DNA from: Caballeronia mineralivorans PML1(12)
GTDB taxonomy: Bacteria > Pseudomonadota > Gammaproteobacteria > Burkholderiales > Burkholderiaceae
DNA: 64,000 nucleotides
NCBI RefSeq assembly: GCF_001028175.1
Contig: NZ_AEJF01000041.1
Coordinates: 1 to 64,000 of the forward strand
Direction of reading: 5' to 3'
The notes under the pieces were generated by a model. The model was not told the DNA's origin. It made no database searches and was given only the letters and a program-made list of their open reading frames with translations. Positions 18,317 to 26,595 of the stretch are shown here, piece by piece (the stretch's first letter is position 1; the number at the start of each line of letters is the position of its first letter). The position numbers and the translations under genes were made by a program.

Positions 18317-19353
18317 CGCGAGGATTTTCGCTGCCAGTGTTCCATGGCGCGCTCGAGGATCTGCTTTCGCGTATCGCCCTTGGGGAGCCATCTATTCGAT
18401 GCGAACGCCGCGCGTGTCAGGAAGTCCAGGAAGTTGGCGTGACGGCGCAAGACCCGTTCAACTCTGTGCGCCTTGACCGGATTGAACATGCCGAAGCGGG
18501 AAAAGATCTGGCTGGGGTTCTTCCTGATCCAGCGCCAGGAGCCGAGTTCCAGCGTCATGGGCAGGAACACGTTGGGCGCGGGCGTCTGATCGTACGCGCA
18601 GTCCCACAGGTCTCCGTGAAGAAGGTATTGGTGGCTTTGCGGCTCGAACGTGTAGCCGTGATGCGGGTACGCCTGTTCGAACATGGTCTTGAGCTGGTAC
18701 ATCTCGGGGAGATGAGGCATTTGCCGTCTGGTTCGCGCGTAGGGGAACCAGATGCTGTCGCCCCAGCCGTAACCTGAATGACAGTCGAGAGCAAGGCTGA
18801 GCGGGCGTGTCATCAGCTCCTGCTTCACGACGTCGAGCAAGGCGGCGCTCTCGACTTCCAGCGAACCCCTGGCCGGACCGCGATACCACGGCAGCCATGA
18901 ACCGATACGCTGGCCGCCCGCGAGGAAGGGGACACGTCCTTCGGCGTTTTGGGGGGCATTGCGCATCAGGTCGACGCCGTTCGGATTCGAGCGGGTATTG
19001 GCCCACATGCCGCCGGGGTTCACGATGGGCATGAAAATGAGCCGCACCGAGCACAACTGTTCGTGCAGCAGTTCGTCCCATTCGAGGCGCCGCAGCAGCG
19101 CGCGCATGTAGTCGAGGATCAACTGCGTACCGATGCGTTCCAGGCCGTGCACGCCGCCAAAAAAGCCGATTGCGGGCGCTTGAGGATCATTCGATCCAAT
19201 CGCCGCGGTCAATATGGGGAAGCAGTTTGTACCGACGCGCACTTCACCGACCGTACGCAGGTCGAAGTGCGAGGCGCCGGCCGCGAGGATGGCATTGAGG
19301 TCATCGAACTCCGCAAAGCTTGCGGATGCGGAGGCTAAACGTAATGTACTCAT
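18313..19353 (-). CDS. M14-family zinc carboxypeptidase
   Basis: Zinc peptidase or deacylase of 346 residues without a signal peptide, so it should act in the cytoplasm. The zinc ligands are His69 and Glu72 (GGVHGLERIG) and His192 (LDCHSGYG). Glu269 (TLELGSW) is the catalytic base. The substrate-carboxylate-binding region MPIVNPGGM with NPNGVDLMRN is also present. This version is common in beta-proteobacteria and is often called a zinc carboxypeptidase-like or succinylglutamate desuccinylase-like protein; which substrate it uses cannot be told. It is the first gene of a two-gene unit with the alpha/beta hydrolase. Confidence 0.87.
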   Translation of the reverse strand: MSTLRLASASASFAEFDDLNAILAAGASHFDLRTVGEVRVGTNCFPILTAAIGSNDPQAPAIGFFGGVHGLERIGTQLILDYMRALLRRLEWDELLHEQLCSVRLIFMPIVNPGGMWANTRSNPNGVDLMRNAPQNAEGRVPFLAGGQRIGSWLPWYRGPARGSLEVESAALLDVVKQELMTRPLSLALDCHSGYGWGDSIWFPYARTRRQMPHLPEMYQLKTMFEQAYPHHGYTFEPQSHQYLLHGDLWDCAYDQTPAPNVFLPMTLELGSWRWIRKNPSQIFSRFGMFNPVKAHRVERVLRRHANFLDFLTRAAFASNRWLPKGDTRKQILERAMEHWQRKSSR

Positions 19354-19428
19354 GCCCGCGGCCTGTTTTTTCGATGCGTCCTGGGGTGGCCGGAAACAAG
19401 AATGGCCGCATCAGGACGCTTGGTACGC

Positions 19429-19875
19429 TCAGGACTTGCCTGGCCTTCCCGTTTTGACTGTTTCGACGGCGGCGACAGCCGCAGTAAGTTGCTCGATGTT
19501 AGCTTTTTCAAGTATGAGCAAACCGGCTCGCAAGAGCTCGCCTTTTTTGACGTGCACGCCGTTGGCGAGGCATTTTTGCTTCAGAAGGCTGATTTTTTCG
19601 TAATCGGACTTCGGCATGGTAAAGCTGTCACGGACCACCTTTTCTTTTTTCGGCCGTTTGACTTTGTCTTCGGGGGCGGCGGATTCTGCCGGCGCCGCTT
19701 TCGTCTTCGATTTGACGGGCGCTTGCGTGGCCTTGACCTTGGTTTCCGGCGCCGCCTCAGCCGCTGCCTTGGTCGTTTTACGCTTGCTTACTGCCGGTTC
19801 GGCAGCAGCCGTTTCCGCCGTCTTGGGGAAATGAAAAGCCTTCTTGCTGGGGGCCTTCGTTGTGGGTCCGGACAT
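19429..19875 (-). CDS. Lys/Ala-rich protein with C-terminal ribbon-helix-helix-like region
   Basis: Basic protein of 148 residues, not recognised as a named family. Residues 1-80 are low complexity, rich in Ala, Lys, Pro and Thr, like the histone H1-like tails of burkholderial nucleoid proteins. Residues about 82-125 (DSFTMPKSDYEKISLLKQ, then HVKKGELLRAGLLILE) match the strand-helix-helix pattern of ribbon-helix-helix DNA-binding proteins. A DNA- or RNA-associated role is inferred. The start at 19875 is supported by CTGGAGA eight bases upstream. The promoter region has a 10-bp palindrome, AGTATATACT, near 19907-19916. Confidence 0.7.
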   Translation of the reverse strand: MSGPTTKAPSKKAFHFPKTAETAAAEPAVSKRKTTKAAAEAAPETKVKATQAPVKSKTKAAPAESAAPEDKVKRPKKEKVVRDSFTMPKSDYEKISLLKQKCLANGVHVKKGELLRAGLLILEKANIEQLTAAVAAVETVKTGRPGKS

Positions 19876-20025
19876 GGAGTCTCCAGGTAGGGTAATAGTG
19901 CAAACAGTATATACTCTTTTTGAGATGGCTTGCGCTAGGGTTTTCGAGGTGCGGTACTACTAAGGTCTCGGGTTTCTTTCGCGCCGGCAGAGGCCCCCGT
20001 CCACCGGTGCGAGCAGACCTCAGCC

Positions 20026-20796
20026 CTAGCGGCTGGCGACGATGAACAATCTTGGAAACGGCAGCAAAACCATACCGTCCGGCAACGCTGGGTAAGCCTG
20101 CCCCACCGCGGTCTTATAGCGATCCAGAAACGCCAAGCGCTCATCTTCAGTAAGCGGTTCCAGAAACGGCCGCAGACCGCTTCCCTTGAACCACTCGACG
20201 ACCGCACTCGCTCCGCCCGCCAGCGCATGATGGTAAGTAGTCCGCCAGACATCCGCTTTTGCGCCACACGAACGAAGCAGTTCGTAGTACCAACTCGCAC
20301 TTGCCCTCGGCGTCCTGAGCTTCGTCGCCCCGGACAGCTTGCTGGCCCAAGGCCCGTTCGCAGCAATCTCGCGCATCAATCTATGGGCCGGCTCATCGAG
20401 ATTGTCCGGCATCTGAATAGCCAGACTGCCCCCGGGCGAAAGTTTCGCAACGAGCGCGGGTAACAAGCTGGCGTGATCGGGCAACCACTGAAGAACGGCG
20501 TTGGCCAGGATCACATCGAAGGGGCCGGGGGCGTTCCATGCCTGGATATCTGCCGTCTCGAAGTGAACCTGCGGCAGGCGCTTGCGCGCAGCCTCGATCA
20601 TGTCCGGTGAACTGTCGAACCCGCTGATTGCCGCGTCGGGAAAACGCGCCATCAGGACCTCGGTCGAATTGCCGGGACCGCATCCTATGTCCACGACCGA
20701 GCGTGCGTCGATGTCCGGAACGGCCGCGAGCAGATCGCGTATCGGGCGCGTACGCTCGCTTTCAAAGACGACATATTGCTTGGCAGACCAGCTCAT
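20026..20796 (-). CDS. tam: Trans-aconitate 2-methyltransferase
   Basis: S-adenosylmethionine-dependent methyltransferase of 256 residues, close to the 252 of E. coli Tam. It methylates trans-aconitate, a spontaneous inhibitory isomer of the citric acid cycle intermediate cis-aconitate. The SAM-binding glycine loop is VVDIGCGPGNST near residues 33-44, the acidic residue following in GFDSS, with NAVLQWLPDH near 95 and the C-terminal block LLPFPRLFIVA. The start MSWSAKQYV is the family N-terminus. A longer frame to 20832 is not supported. A 33-codon frame lies just upstream on the same strand. Confidence 0.9.
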   Translation of the reverse strand: MSWSAKQYVVFESERTRPIRDLLAAVPDIDARSVVDIGCGPGNSTEVLMARFPDAAISGFDSSPDMIEAARKRLPQVHFETADIQAWNAPGPFDVILANAVLQWLPDHASLLPALVAKLSPGGSLAIQMPDNLDEPAHRLMREIAANGPWASKLSGATKLRTPRASASWYYELLRSCGAKADVWRTTYHHALAGGASAVVEWFKGSGLRPFLEPLTEDERLAFLDRYKTAVGQAYPALPDGMVLLPFPRLFIVASR

Positions 20797-20851
20797 TGTG
20801 TAATTCCTTAATAGATTAATCACGGTGCGCAACGCGGTTCGACTGGCTTGG

Positions 20852-20953
20852 CTAAGCCGGAACGATACGCCGGCGCACGATCTCGAGCTTGCGGACCATC
20901 TCGGGGTAAAGGCGCGCGGCTATCGCAATGAGGGATTCGTCTTGAGCAGACAT
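20852..20953 (-). CDS. Putative 33-residue small protein upstream of tam
   Basis: A short frame (begins MSAQDESLIAIAARL and ends VRRRIVPA) follows AGAGGA with eight bases of spacing and ends 55 bases before tam. It is predicted to be helical, with an amphipathic basic C-terminal half. It could be a real small protein or a leader peptide controlling tam. No homologue is known to me, and evidence is limited to the ribosome binding site and position in the divergent region with a LysR gene. Confidence 0.4.
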   Translation of the reverse strand: MSAQDESLIAIAARLYPEMVRKLEIVRRRIVPA

Positions 20954-21054
20954 GGTGGTTTCCTCTGTGGGAAGGGGTGTGGGGTGTCGCCAGTTTGCGC
21001 ATAGCCGATGTCTGCGTAAAATGAATTTATTATTCTGATTGGTTCATATTTCTT

Positions 21055-21954
21055 ATGAAAATCGACATCCTCGGGGTCCAGGCATTTGTTGCCATCGCCG
21101 ATAAAGGCGGCTTTCAGAACGCTGCCGATTCATTGCATGTCACGCAGACGGCGATCACCCAGCGCTTGCGCAAGCTCGAGGACTTTCTCGGTGTGATGCT
21201 GGTCGAGCGCACTACGCGTTCTATCGCACTCAGCCTGATCGGCCGCGATTTCCTGCCGCAAGCGCGGCGTTTGCTGGAGGAACTGGGGGACGCGCTGCTT
21301 GAGATCCGCGAGACGGGCAAGGCCGAGCGCGGGGATGTATCCATTGCCTGCGTGCCCACGGTCGGCGTTCAGTATTTACCGCGCATCATGCAGGAATATT
21401 CGGCGCGGTATCCGAATAACCGGATCAAGATTCTCGATCACGCGTCGTCGGCCGTGGCCGATGCGGTGCTGCGCCGCGAGGCGGAGTTCGGTATCAATAT
21501 CGCGGGCGCGCATCATCCTGAACTTATGACGGTGCCGCTGCTCGAAGACCAGTACGTGCTGATCTGTCACGAGGACCATCCGCTCGCCAAACGCAGGCGA
21601 GTGGCGTGGAAGCAATTGCAGCCGTATCCGCTGATATTCGCGGGGCAGGTCAGCGGCAATCGCGCGTTGCTTGATACAGCACTGGGGGCGAATGGGTTGG
21701 GGTTGCAGTCTTTCTATGAAGTCCAGCGCAGTTCGACGGCGGTCGGGCTGGTTGCCGAGCGCATTGCCGCGGCTGTGGTGCCGCGGCTTGCCGTGCAGAA
21801 GGGCGCATATCCGAATATCCGCACGATAGAACTGGTTGATCCGGTGGTCTCGCGGGCACTGGTACTGGCGGTCCGCAAGACCGCGCGGCTATCGCCGGCC
21901 GCGCAAGCCCTTTACGACATGATCAAGGCGCGGGCGGTGCGGCCTAAGAATTGA
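21055..21954 (+). CDS. LysR-family transcriptional regulator
   Basis: Regulator of 299 residues. The winged helix-turn-helix covers residues 1-60 (FVAIADKGGFQNAADSLHVT, then QTAITQRLRKLEDFLG). The substrate-binding domain starts near residue 90 (GDVSIACVPTVGVQYLP). It is divergent from the small ORF and tam across about 100 bases, so tam or the small protein may be its target. It is convergent with the molybdopterin oxidoreductase gene. Confidence 0.9.
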   Translation: MKIDILGVQAFVAIADKGGFQNAADSLHVTQTAITQRLRKLEDFLGVMLVERTTRSIALSLIGRDFLPQARRLLEELGDALLEIRETGKAERGDVSIACVPTVGVQYLPRIMQEYSARYPNNRIKILDHASSAVADAVLRREAEFGINIAGAHHPELMTVPLLEDQYVLICHEDHPLAKRRRVAWKQLQPYPLIFAGQVSGNRALLDTALGANGLGLQSFYEVQRSSTAVGLVAERIAAAVVPRLAVQKGAYPNIRTIELVDPVVSRALVLAVRKTARLSPAAQALYDMIKARAVRPKN

Positions 21955-21981
21955 AGAAGCACGGCGAAACCGCCACTGCCC

Positions 21982-24297
21982 TCAAGCCGCTTCCAGTTGT
22001 TTCTCCGAAGCGCGCAACAACACCGGAATGGACTTCGACGTAGGCGTCCCCGCGCCATCGGCAACACTCGACAATGGCACGAGCGGATTCGTTTCCGGGT
22101 AATACGCACCGAGGCAACCACGCGGAATGTCATAAGCAACCAGCAGGAAACCGTTCGCGCGCCGCTCGACGCCATCGTCCCATACGCTCGTGATATCCAC
22201 GCGTTGTCCCGCTTCGAAGCCCAGCATCTCGATGTCCAGCTGATTGGCGAACAACACACGCCGTTGGCCGTACACCCCGCGATAACGGTCGTCCAGACCA
22301 TAGATCGTCGTGTTGTACTGATCGTGGGAGCGGGTAGTCATGAGCGTCAGCAAACGCTCGCCATGAACGGTCCGGGCACGATGAATCGGGGTATCGAATT
22401 CGATCCTGTTCACCAGGAACTGCGCCTTGCCACTAGGCGTATTCCACACGCGGTCACGGGACGCCACGCCCAGATGAAACCCGCCCGGACGCTTGAGCCG
22501 TTCGTTGTAATCCTCGAAGCCGGGGATCACTTTCTCGATACCATCGCGGATCAACGCATAGTCGTTCGCATGCGCAAGCCAGTCTACCTTCGCGCTGCCA
22601 AGCGTGGCCTGCGCCATGCGCGCGACGATCGCGATCTCCGACAACAAGTTCGGTGAAGCAGGGCGGTTCATGCCATACGAAATGTGCACCATGCTCATGG
22701 AATCTTCCACGCTCACGCCTTGTGCCACGCCGTTCTGCATGTCGATTTCAGTGCGCCCGAGCGTGGGCAGAATCAGTGCGTCGCGACCATGAATCAGGTG
22801 GCTGCGGTTCAGCTTGGTCGTGATATGCACGGTCAGGTCGCACGAGCGCATGGCTTCCCACACACGCGGTGTATCGGGTGTCGCAATCGAAAAATTGCCG
22901 CCGAGTCCAATGAAGACTTTCAACTCGCCGGAGATCATCGCCTCGATTGAACGCACGACGTCATACCCGTGTTCGCGCGGCGGCTCGAAGTTGTAGGCGG
23001 CGCCGAGCTGGTCGAGGAACGCCTGCGTCGGCCGCTCTTCTATGCCCACCGTACGGTCGCCCTGCACGTTCGAATGCCCGCGCACCGGGCACAGTCCCGC
23101 GCCAAGCCGGCCGATGTTCCCGCGCATCATCATCAGGTTCGACAGAAGCTGCACCGTCGGCACCGAGTTCTTGTGCTGAGTGAGGCCCATGCCCCACGTC
23201 GAGATCACGGCACGGCCTCGTGCGTAGATATCGGCGAGTTGCAGCACTTCGTCTTTCGGCACACCCGATTCCGCGACAATCGCGTCCCAGCTTTCGGCGC
23301 GCAGGTCCTCGGCGAAGGCATCGAAACCCACCGTATGCTCAGCGATGAACGCCACATCGAGCACGCGCGGCGCACCTTGTTCCAAAGCCGCATCGTCCAG
23401 TTCGATCACGCGTTTCGCCACGCCTTTGATCAACGCAAAATCCCCGCCAATCTTTGGCCGGATAAACACCGAACTGATTTTCGTGCTGCCGCCCGTGAGC
23501 ATTTCGAGCGGATGCTGCGGGCTCGCGAATCGTTCCAGACCGCGTTCACGCAGTGGGTTGATCGAGACGATCGTCGCGCCCCGTTTCGCACACTCGCGCA
23601 GTTCTCCCAGCATCCGCGGATGGTTTGTCGCGGGATTCTGGCCAAAGAGCAGCAGGGTGTCTGCGTGTTCGAAATCCTCGAGCGTCACGGTTCCCTTGCC
23701 CACGCCCACGGTCACCGGCAAACCCCGGCTTGTGGCTTCGTGGCACATGTTCGAGCAGTCGGGGAAGTTGTTGGTGCCGTACATGCGCACGAACAACTGG
23801 TACAGGAACGCGGCTTCGTTGCTAGCGCGGCCCGAGGTGTAGAACGCGGCGCGATCGGGGTTGTCGAGCCGGTTCAGGTGATCTGCAATCAGGGCGAACG
23901 CGTCATCCCACGAAATGGGCTCGTAGCGGTCACGGGCGGCGTCGTAGACAAGCGGATCGGTCAGGCGTCCGTGCTGTTCAAGCTCGAAGTCCGACTCTTC
24001 CATCAATTGCGCGACGGTATGTTCTTCGAAAAACGCCGGCGTGACGCGCTTGCTGGTGGACTCGGCGAAAACGGCCTTGACGCCGTTTTCGCAGAACTCG
24101 AAGGTGGATGCATGCTCGCGATCCGGCCACGCGCAGCCGGGGCAATCGAAGCCGTCCGGCTGGTTCTGGCCGAACAGCGTGCGGTAGTTCCCGCCCGACA
24201 CCTTCTCCTTGATCAGATTGATGGCGACATACTTCAGCGCGCCCCAGCCTGCGGCTGGGTGCGTGTACGGTTCAATGCGAGGTTCGGTTTTTTTCAC
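21982..24297 (-). CDS. FdhF/YdeP-family molybdopterin oxidoreductase
   Basis: Cytoplasmic molybdenum enzyme of 771 residues with bis-molybdopterin guanine dinucleotide and a likely iron-sulfur cluster. Its N-terminal region has FDCPGCAWPDREH near 50-62 in place of the usual four-cysteine cluster spacing of formate dehydrogenases. The Mo-binding core contains GRASNEAAFLYQ, CSNMCHEATS, FGQNPATNHPR and CPVRGHSNVQGDRT, and the C-terminal molydopterin-dinucleotide domain has TRSHDQYNTT. These are features of the YdeP group, linked in E. coli to acid resistance with no proven reaction. FdhD is not in the window. The divergent MocR gene may control it. Confidence 0.9.
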   Translation of the reverse strand: MKKTEPRIEPYTHPAAGWGALKYVAINLIKEKVSGGNYRTLFGQNQPDGFDCPGCAWPDREHASTFEFCENGVKAVFAESTSKRVTPAFFEEHTVAQLMEESDFELEQHGRLTDPLVYDAARDRYEPISWDDAFALIADHLNRLDNPDRAAFYTSGRASNEAAFLYQLFVRMYGTNNFPDCSNMCHEATSRGLPVTVGVGKGTVTLEDFEHADTLLLFGQNPATNHPRMLGELRECAKRGATIVSINPLRERGLERFASPQHPLEMLTGGSTKISSVFIRPKIGGDFALIKGVAKRVIELDDAALEQGAPRVLDVAFIAEHTVGFDAFAEDLRAESWDAIVAESGVPKDEVLQLADIYARGRAVISTWGMGLTQHKNSVPTVQLLSNLMMMRGNIGRLGAGLCPVRGHSNVQGDRTVGIEERPTQAFLDQLGAAYNFEPPREHGYDVVRSIEAMISGELKVFIGLGGNFSIATPDTPRVWEAMRSCDLTVHITTKLNRSHLIHGRDALILPTLGRTEIDMQNGVAQGVSVEDSMSMVHISYGMNRPASPNLLSEIAIVARMAQATLGSAKVDWLAHANDYALIRDGIEKVIPGFEDYNERLKRPGGFHLGVASRDRVWNTPSGKAQFLVNRIEFDTPIHRARTVHGERLLTLMTTRSHDQYNTTIYGLDDRYRGVYGQRRVLFANQLDIEMLGFEAGQRVDITSVWDDGVERRANGFLLVAYDIPRGCLGAYYPETNPLVPLSSVADGAGTPTSKSIPVLLRASEKQLEAA

Positions 24298-24366
24298 AAT
24301 GCCAGCCGCAGATTCGTAAGGGTTTTCACCAATGATCGTAGGCTACTGTGTTCCGAAAACTGCGCG

Positions 24367-24400
24367 GTATACAGAAAAATAGATACACGAGGAGTACAGT
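24367..24400. promoter_or_regulatory. Possible MocR binding repeats
   Basis: Between the molybdopterin oxidoreductase and MocR genes, three TACA-containing elements (GTATACAG at 24367, GATACACG at 24382 and GTACAG at 24394) run in the same orientation. MocR proteins commonly bind direct repeats near their own promoter. The repeats are imperfect, so this is tentative. Confidence 0.3.
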
Positions 24401-24457
24401 TGTCGGCTCGCCGGAATCGAACCCGCTGTTTCGCCCCTTTTTAGTCTTCGACCCATC

Positions 24458-25903
24458 GTGACGCTTTACGAAAAATTAACCGCCGAGATCGAGGAAGCCG
24501 TGCGCCGCGGTGTGTTTGCCGTGGGTGAACGCGTGCCGTCGGTGCGTCAGGCAAGCGCCCAGCACGGGGTCAGCATCAAGACGGTCCTGCATGCGTATGC
24601 GTTGCTGGAAAGCCGGGGTGTGCTGGAAACCCGGCCGCAGTCGGGCTACTTCGTGCGCGAATTGCCTTCTGCACACGCGATCAGTCCGGCGGCCTCGCAA
24701 CTGCCTCCGGTCGCATCGACAGTCGATGTCAGCCGCCTCGTCCTGTCCACGCTCCGCTCGATCCGCTCTCAGGACGCCACGCCTTTGGGTTCCCCTTATC
24801 CCGATCCATCGCTGTTCCCGTGGCGTCAAATCAATCAACTGGCGAACGCCACCGCGCGCCGGCATTCGAGCTGGAACCTGATGGACGACCTGCCGCCCGG
24901 CAACCCCGAGCTGATCCGCCAGATCGCGCGGCGTTACGCGGAGAACGGCGTGCCCGTCGATCCCGATGAGATCGTTATTACTGTCGGTGCCACCGAGGCC
25001 ATCAACCTGAGCCTGCAGGCCGTGGCGAAACCGGGCGATACGGTTGCGGTCGAATCGCCGACCTATTACGCGATGCTCCATGCCATCGAGCGGCTTGGCA
25101 TGCGGGCGATCGAAGTACCGACACATCCGGCCGAAGGTATCGACATCGACGCGCTCGCGACGATCATTCGCGAACACGGGATCGCGGCGTGCATGGTTAT
25201 GCCGAACTTCCAGAATCCCCTGGGTTTCGTGATGTCCGACGCGAACAAGGAACGGCTTGTCGGTCTGCTCGCCGCGCATGAAATCCCGGTCATCGAAAAC
25301 GATGTGTACCAGGAGTTGTACTACGGTGAGGCACGGCCGTCCGCGCTGAAGAACTTCGATAAAAAGGGGCTGGTGCTGCACTGCGCGTCGTTTTCGAAGA
25401 GCCTGACGGCGTCCTACCGGATCGGCTGGGCGATGCCCGGGCGCTACCGGCGCGAGGTGGAAAAACTCAAGTTCCTGAACACGCTGACCACGCCGTCGGT
25501 GCCGCAAGTCGCGGTGGCCGACTATCTTCGGCGGGGCGGTTATGACCGGCATCTGCGGCATGTGCGCAAGATGTACCGGCAGCAGGCGCGGCTCATGATC
25601 GCGATGGTCAAGCGCTTTTTCCCCGCCGGCACGCAAACGTCCACGCCGATGGGCGGTTACGTGCTGTGGGTCCAGTTGCCCGATAACGTCGATTCGATGT
25701 TGCTCTACCAGGTCGCGCTCGCACGCGGGATTACGATCGGGCCGGGCACCATGTTTTCATCGCGCGATGCCTTCCGCCATTTCATCCGGCTCAACTACAG
25801 TTATCCGTGGAGCGCGCAGACGGAAGCGGCGTTGAAGACGCTCGGCGAACTGGTCGCGGGCATGGAGCGTGGAAAAAACAGGGACTACGAGCATGGACGA
25901 TAA
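24458..25903 (+). CDS. MocR-type regulator (GntR helix-turn-helix fused to aminotransferase domain)
   Basis: Chimeric transcription factor of 481 residues. The GntR winged helix lies at about 1-70 ([20 protein letters not shown]). From about residue 95 to the end there is a class I aminotransferase fold; PLP should bind the lysine in [16 protein letters not shown] near 312, after the Asp/Tyr-containing [13 protein letters not shown]. MocR regulators use PLP or its aldimine with an effector amine as the signal. The gene starts at GTG and is divergent from the molybdopterin oxidoreductase gene, its likely target together with the small overlapping helix-turn-helix gene downstream. Confidence 0.9.
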   Translation: MTLYEKLTAEIEEAVRRGVFAVGERVPSVRQASAQHGVSIKTVLHAYALLESRGVLETRPQSGYFVRELPSAHAISPAASQLPPVASTVDVSRLVLSTLRSIRSQDATPLGSPYPDPSLFPWRQINQLANATARRHSSWNLMDDLPPGNPELIRQIARRYAENGVPVDPDEIVITVGATEAINLSLQAVAKPGDTVAVESPTYYAMLHAIERLGMRAIEVPTHPAEGIDIDALATIIREHGIAACMVMPNFQNPLGFVMSDANKERLVGLLAAHEIPVIENDVYQELYYGEARPSALKNFDKKGLVLHCASFSKSLTASYRIGWAMPGRYRREVEKLKFLNTLTTPSVPQVAVADYLRRGGYDRHLRHVRKMYRQQARLMIAMVKRFFPAGTQTSTPMGGYVLWVQLPDNVDSMLLYQVALARGITIGPGTMFSSRDAFRHFIRLNYSYPWSAQTEAALKTLGELVAGMERGKNRDYEHGR

Positions 25904-26177
25904 AATCGACCCGGCGCTGATCGCGATCCTCAGCCAGCTATGGCGAGCCGCGCAGGAGAACCCCGGACGGGCATGGTCGCTCGCGAAGCTGTCGAAGCAA
26001 TCGGGCGTGCCGATGAGCAGCCTGAGACGTCACCTCACCGCACTGTCCGACGCGGCGTTGCTCGACCGCACCGCCATCGACGAAAGCGCGACGGGCACGC
26101 CCACAGCCTCGCTGAACGATGCCGGGCGGGAGCTGTGCGCGCAATTGTTTGCGCAATCGGCACCCGACATCGACTAA
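25893..26177 (+). CDS. Small winged helix-turn-helix protein
   Basis: DNA-binding-like protein of 94 residues. It overlaps the end of the MocR gene by 11 bases and starts [17 protein letters not shown]. The segment [21 protein letters not shown] is a clear helix-turn-helix, followed by a wing region ending in LNDAGREL, reminiscent of MarR/ArsR-type domains. It is too short to carry a separate ligand domain. Translational coupling with the MocR gene implies a shared job, unknown in detail. Confidence 0.75.
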   Translation: MDDKIDPALIAILSQLWRAAQENPGRAWSLAKLSKQSGVPMSSLRRHLTALSDAALLDRTAIDESATGTPTASLNDAGRELCAQLFAQSAPDID

Positions 26178-26595
26178 TCAAATGCTTGACGAGCGATATG
26201 GGTGCTATTGGCCATAAATTGCCGATCGGTCACAACAACGCGCGAGTTATCGGCCTGTGAGCGATGCAAATGCCTCGCCAATGTAAGGAATATCGAATTA
26301 TTTTGTGTGGTGAGAGATTAGGGAAAAAGTACTCAGAAACCCTTGCCCACAGGCGGGAATGTTCCATCTTTTACCGAATTCTCACATAAAACACGTTATT
26401 TCTACCGAAGCCTCAAGAATCCGGTGGATGCACTACAACTGCCAATTGGAAAATTACATATTAAATTCAATGGCTTATAAAACAAATTTCAATCTTCATA
26501 CTATTTATGATATCACGCGAAATTGAAAGGTTGTTTCAGTAAGTCGTGAATGCTCCGTAATCGTGTTCATCGTTGATCACATTGGAGAGCATGAG
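26178..26595. promoter_or_regulatory. AT-rich intergenic region upstream of the chemoreceptor
   Basis: About 420 bases clearly richer in A and T than the surroundings and without a gene. It should carry the chemoreceptor promoter. A weak resemblance to a flagellar sigma-28 promoter was examined and not accepted. Nothing else was recognised. Confidence 0.4.

Noticed and set aside
22969..24444. A 491-codon plus-strand frame opposite the molybdoenzyme gene
   Set aside because: No motifs, abnormal composition, and fully covered by a well-supported gene.
26380..26410. Possible sigma-28 promoter for the chemoreceptor
   Set aside because: TAAA is present, but the GCCGATAA-like half matches at only about four bases with the wrong spacing.
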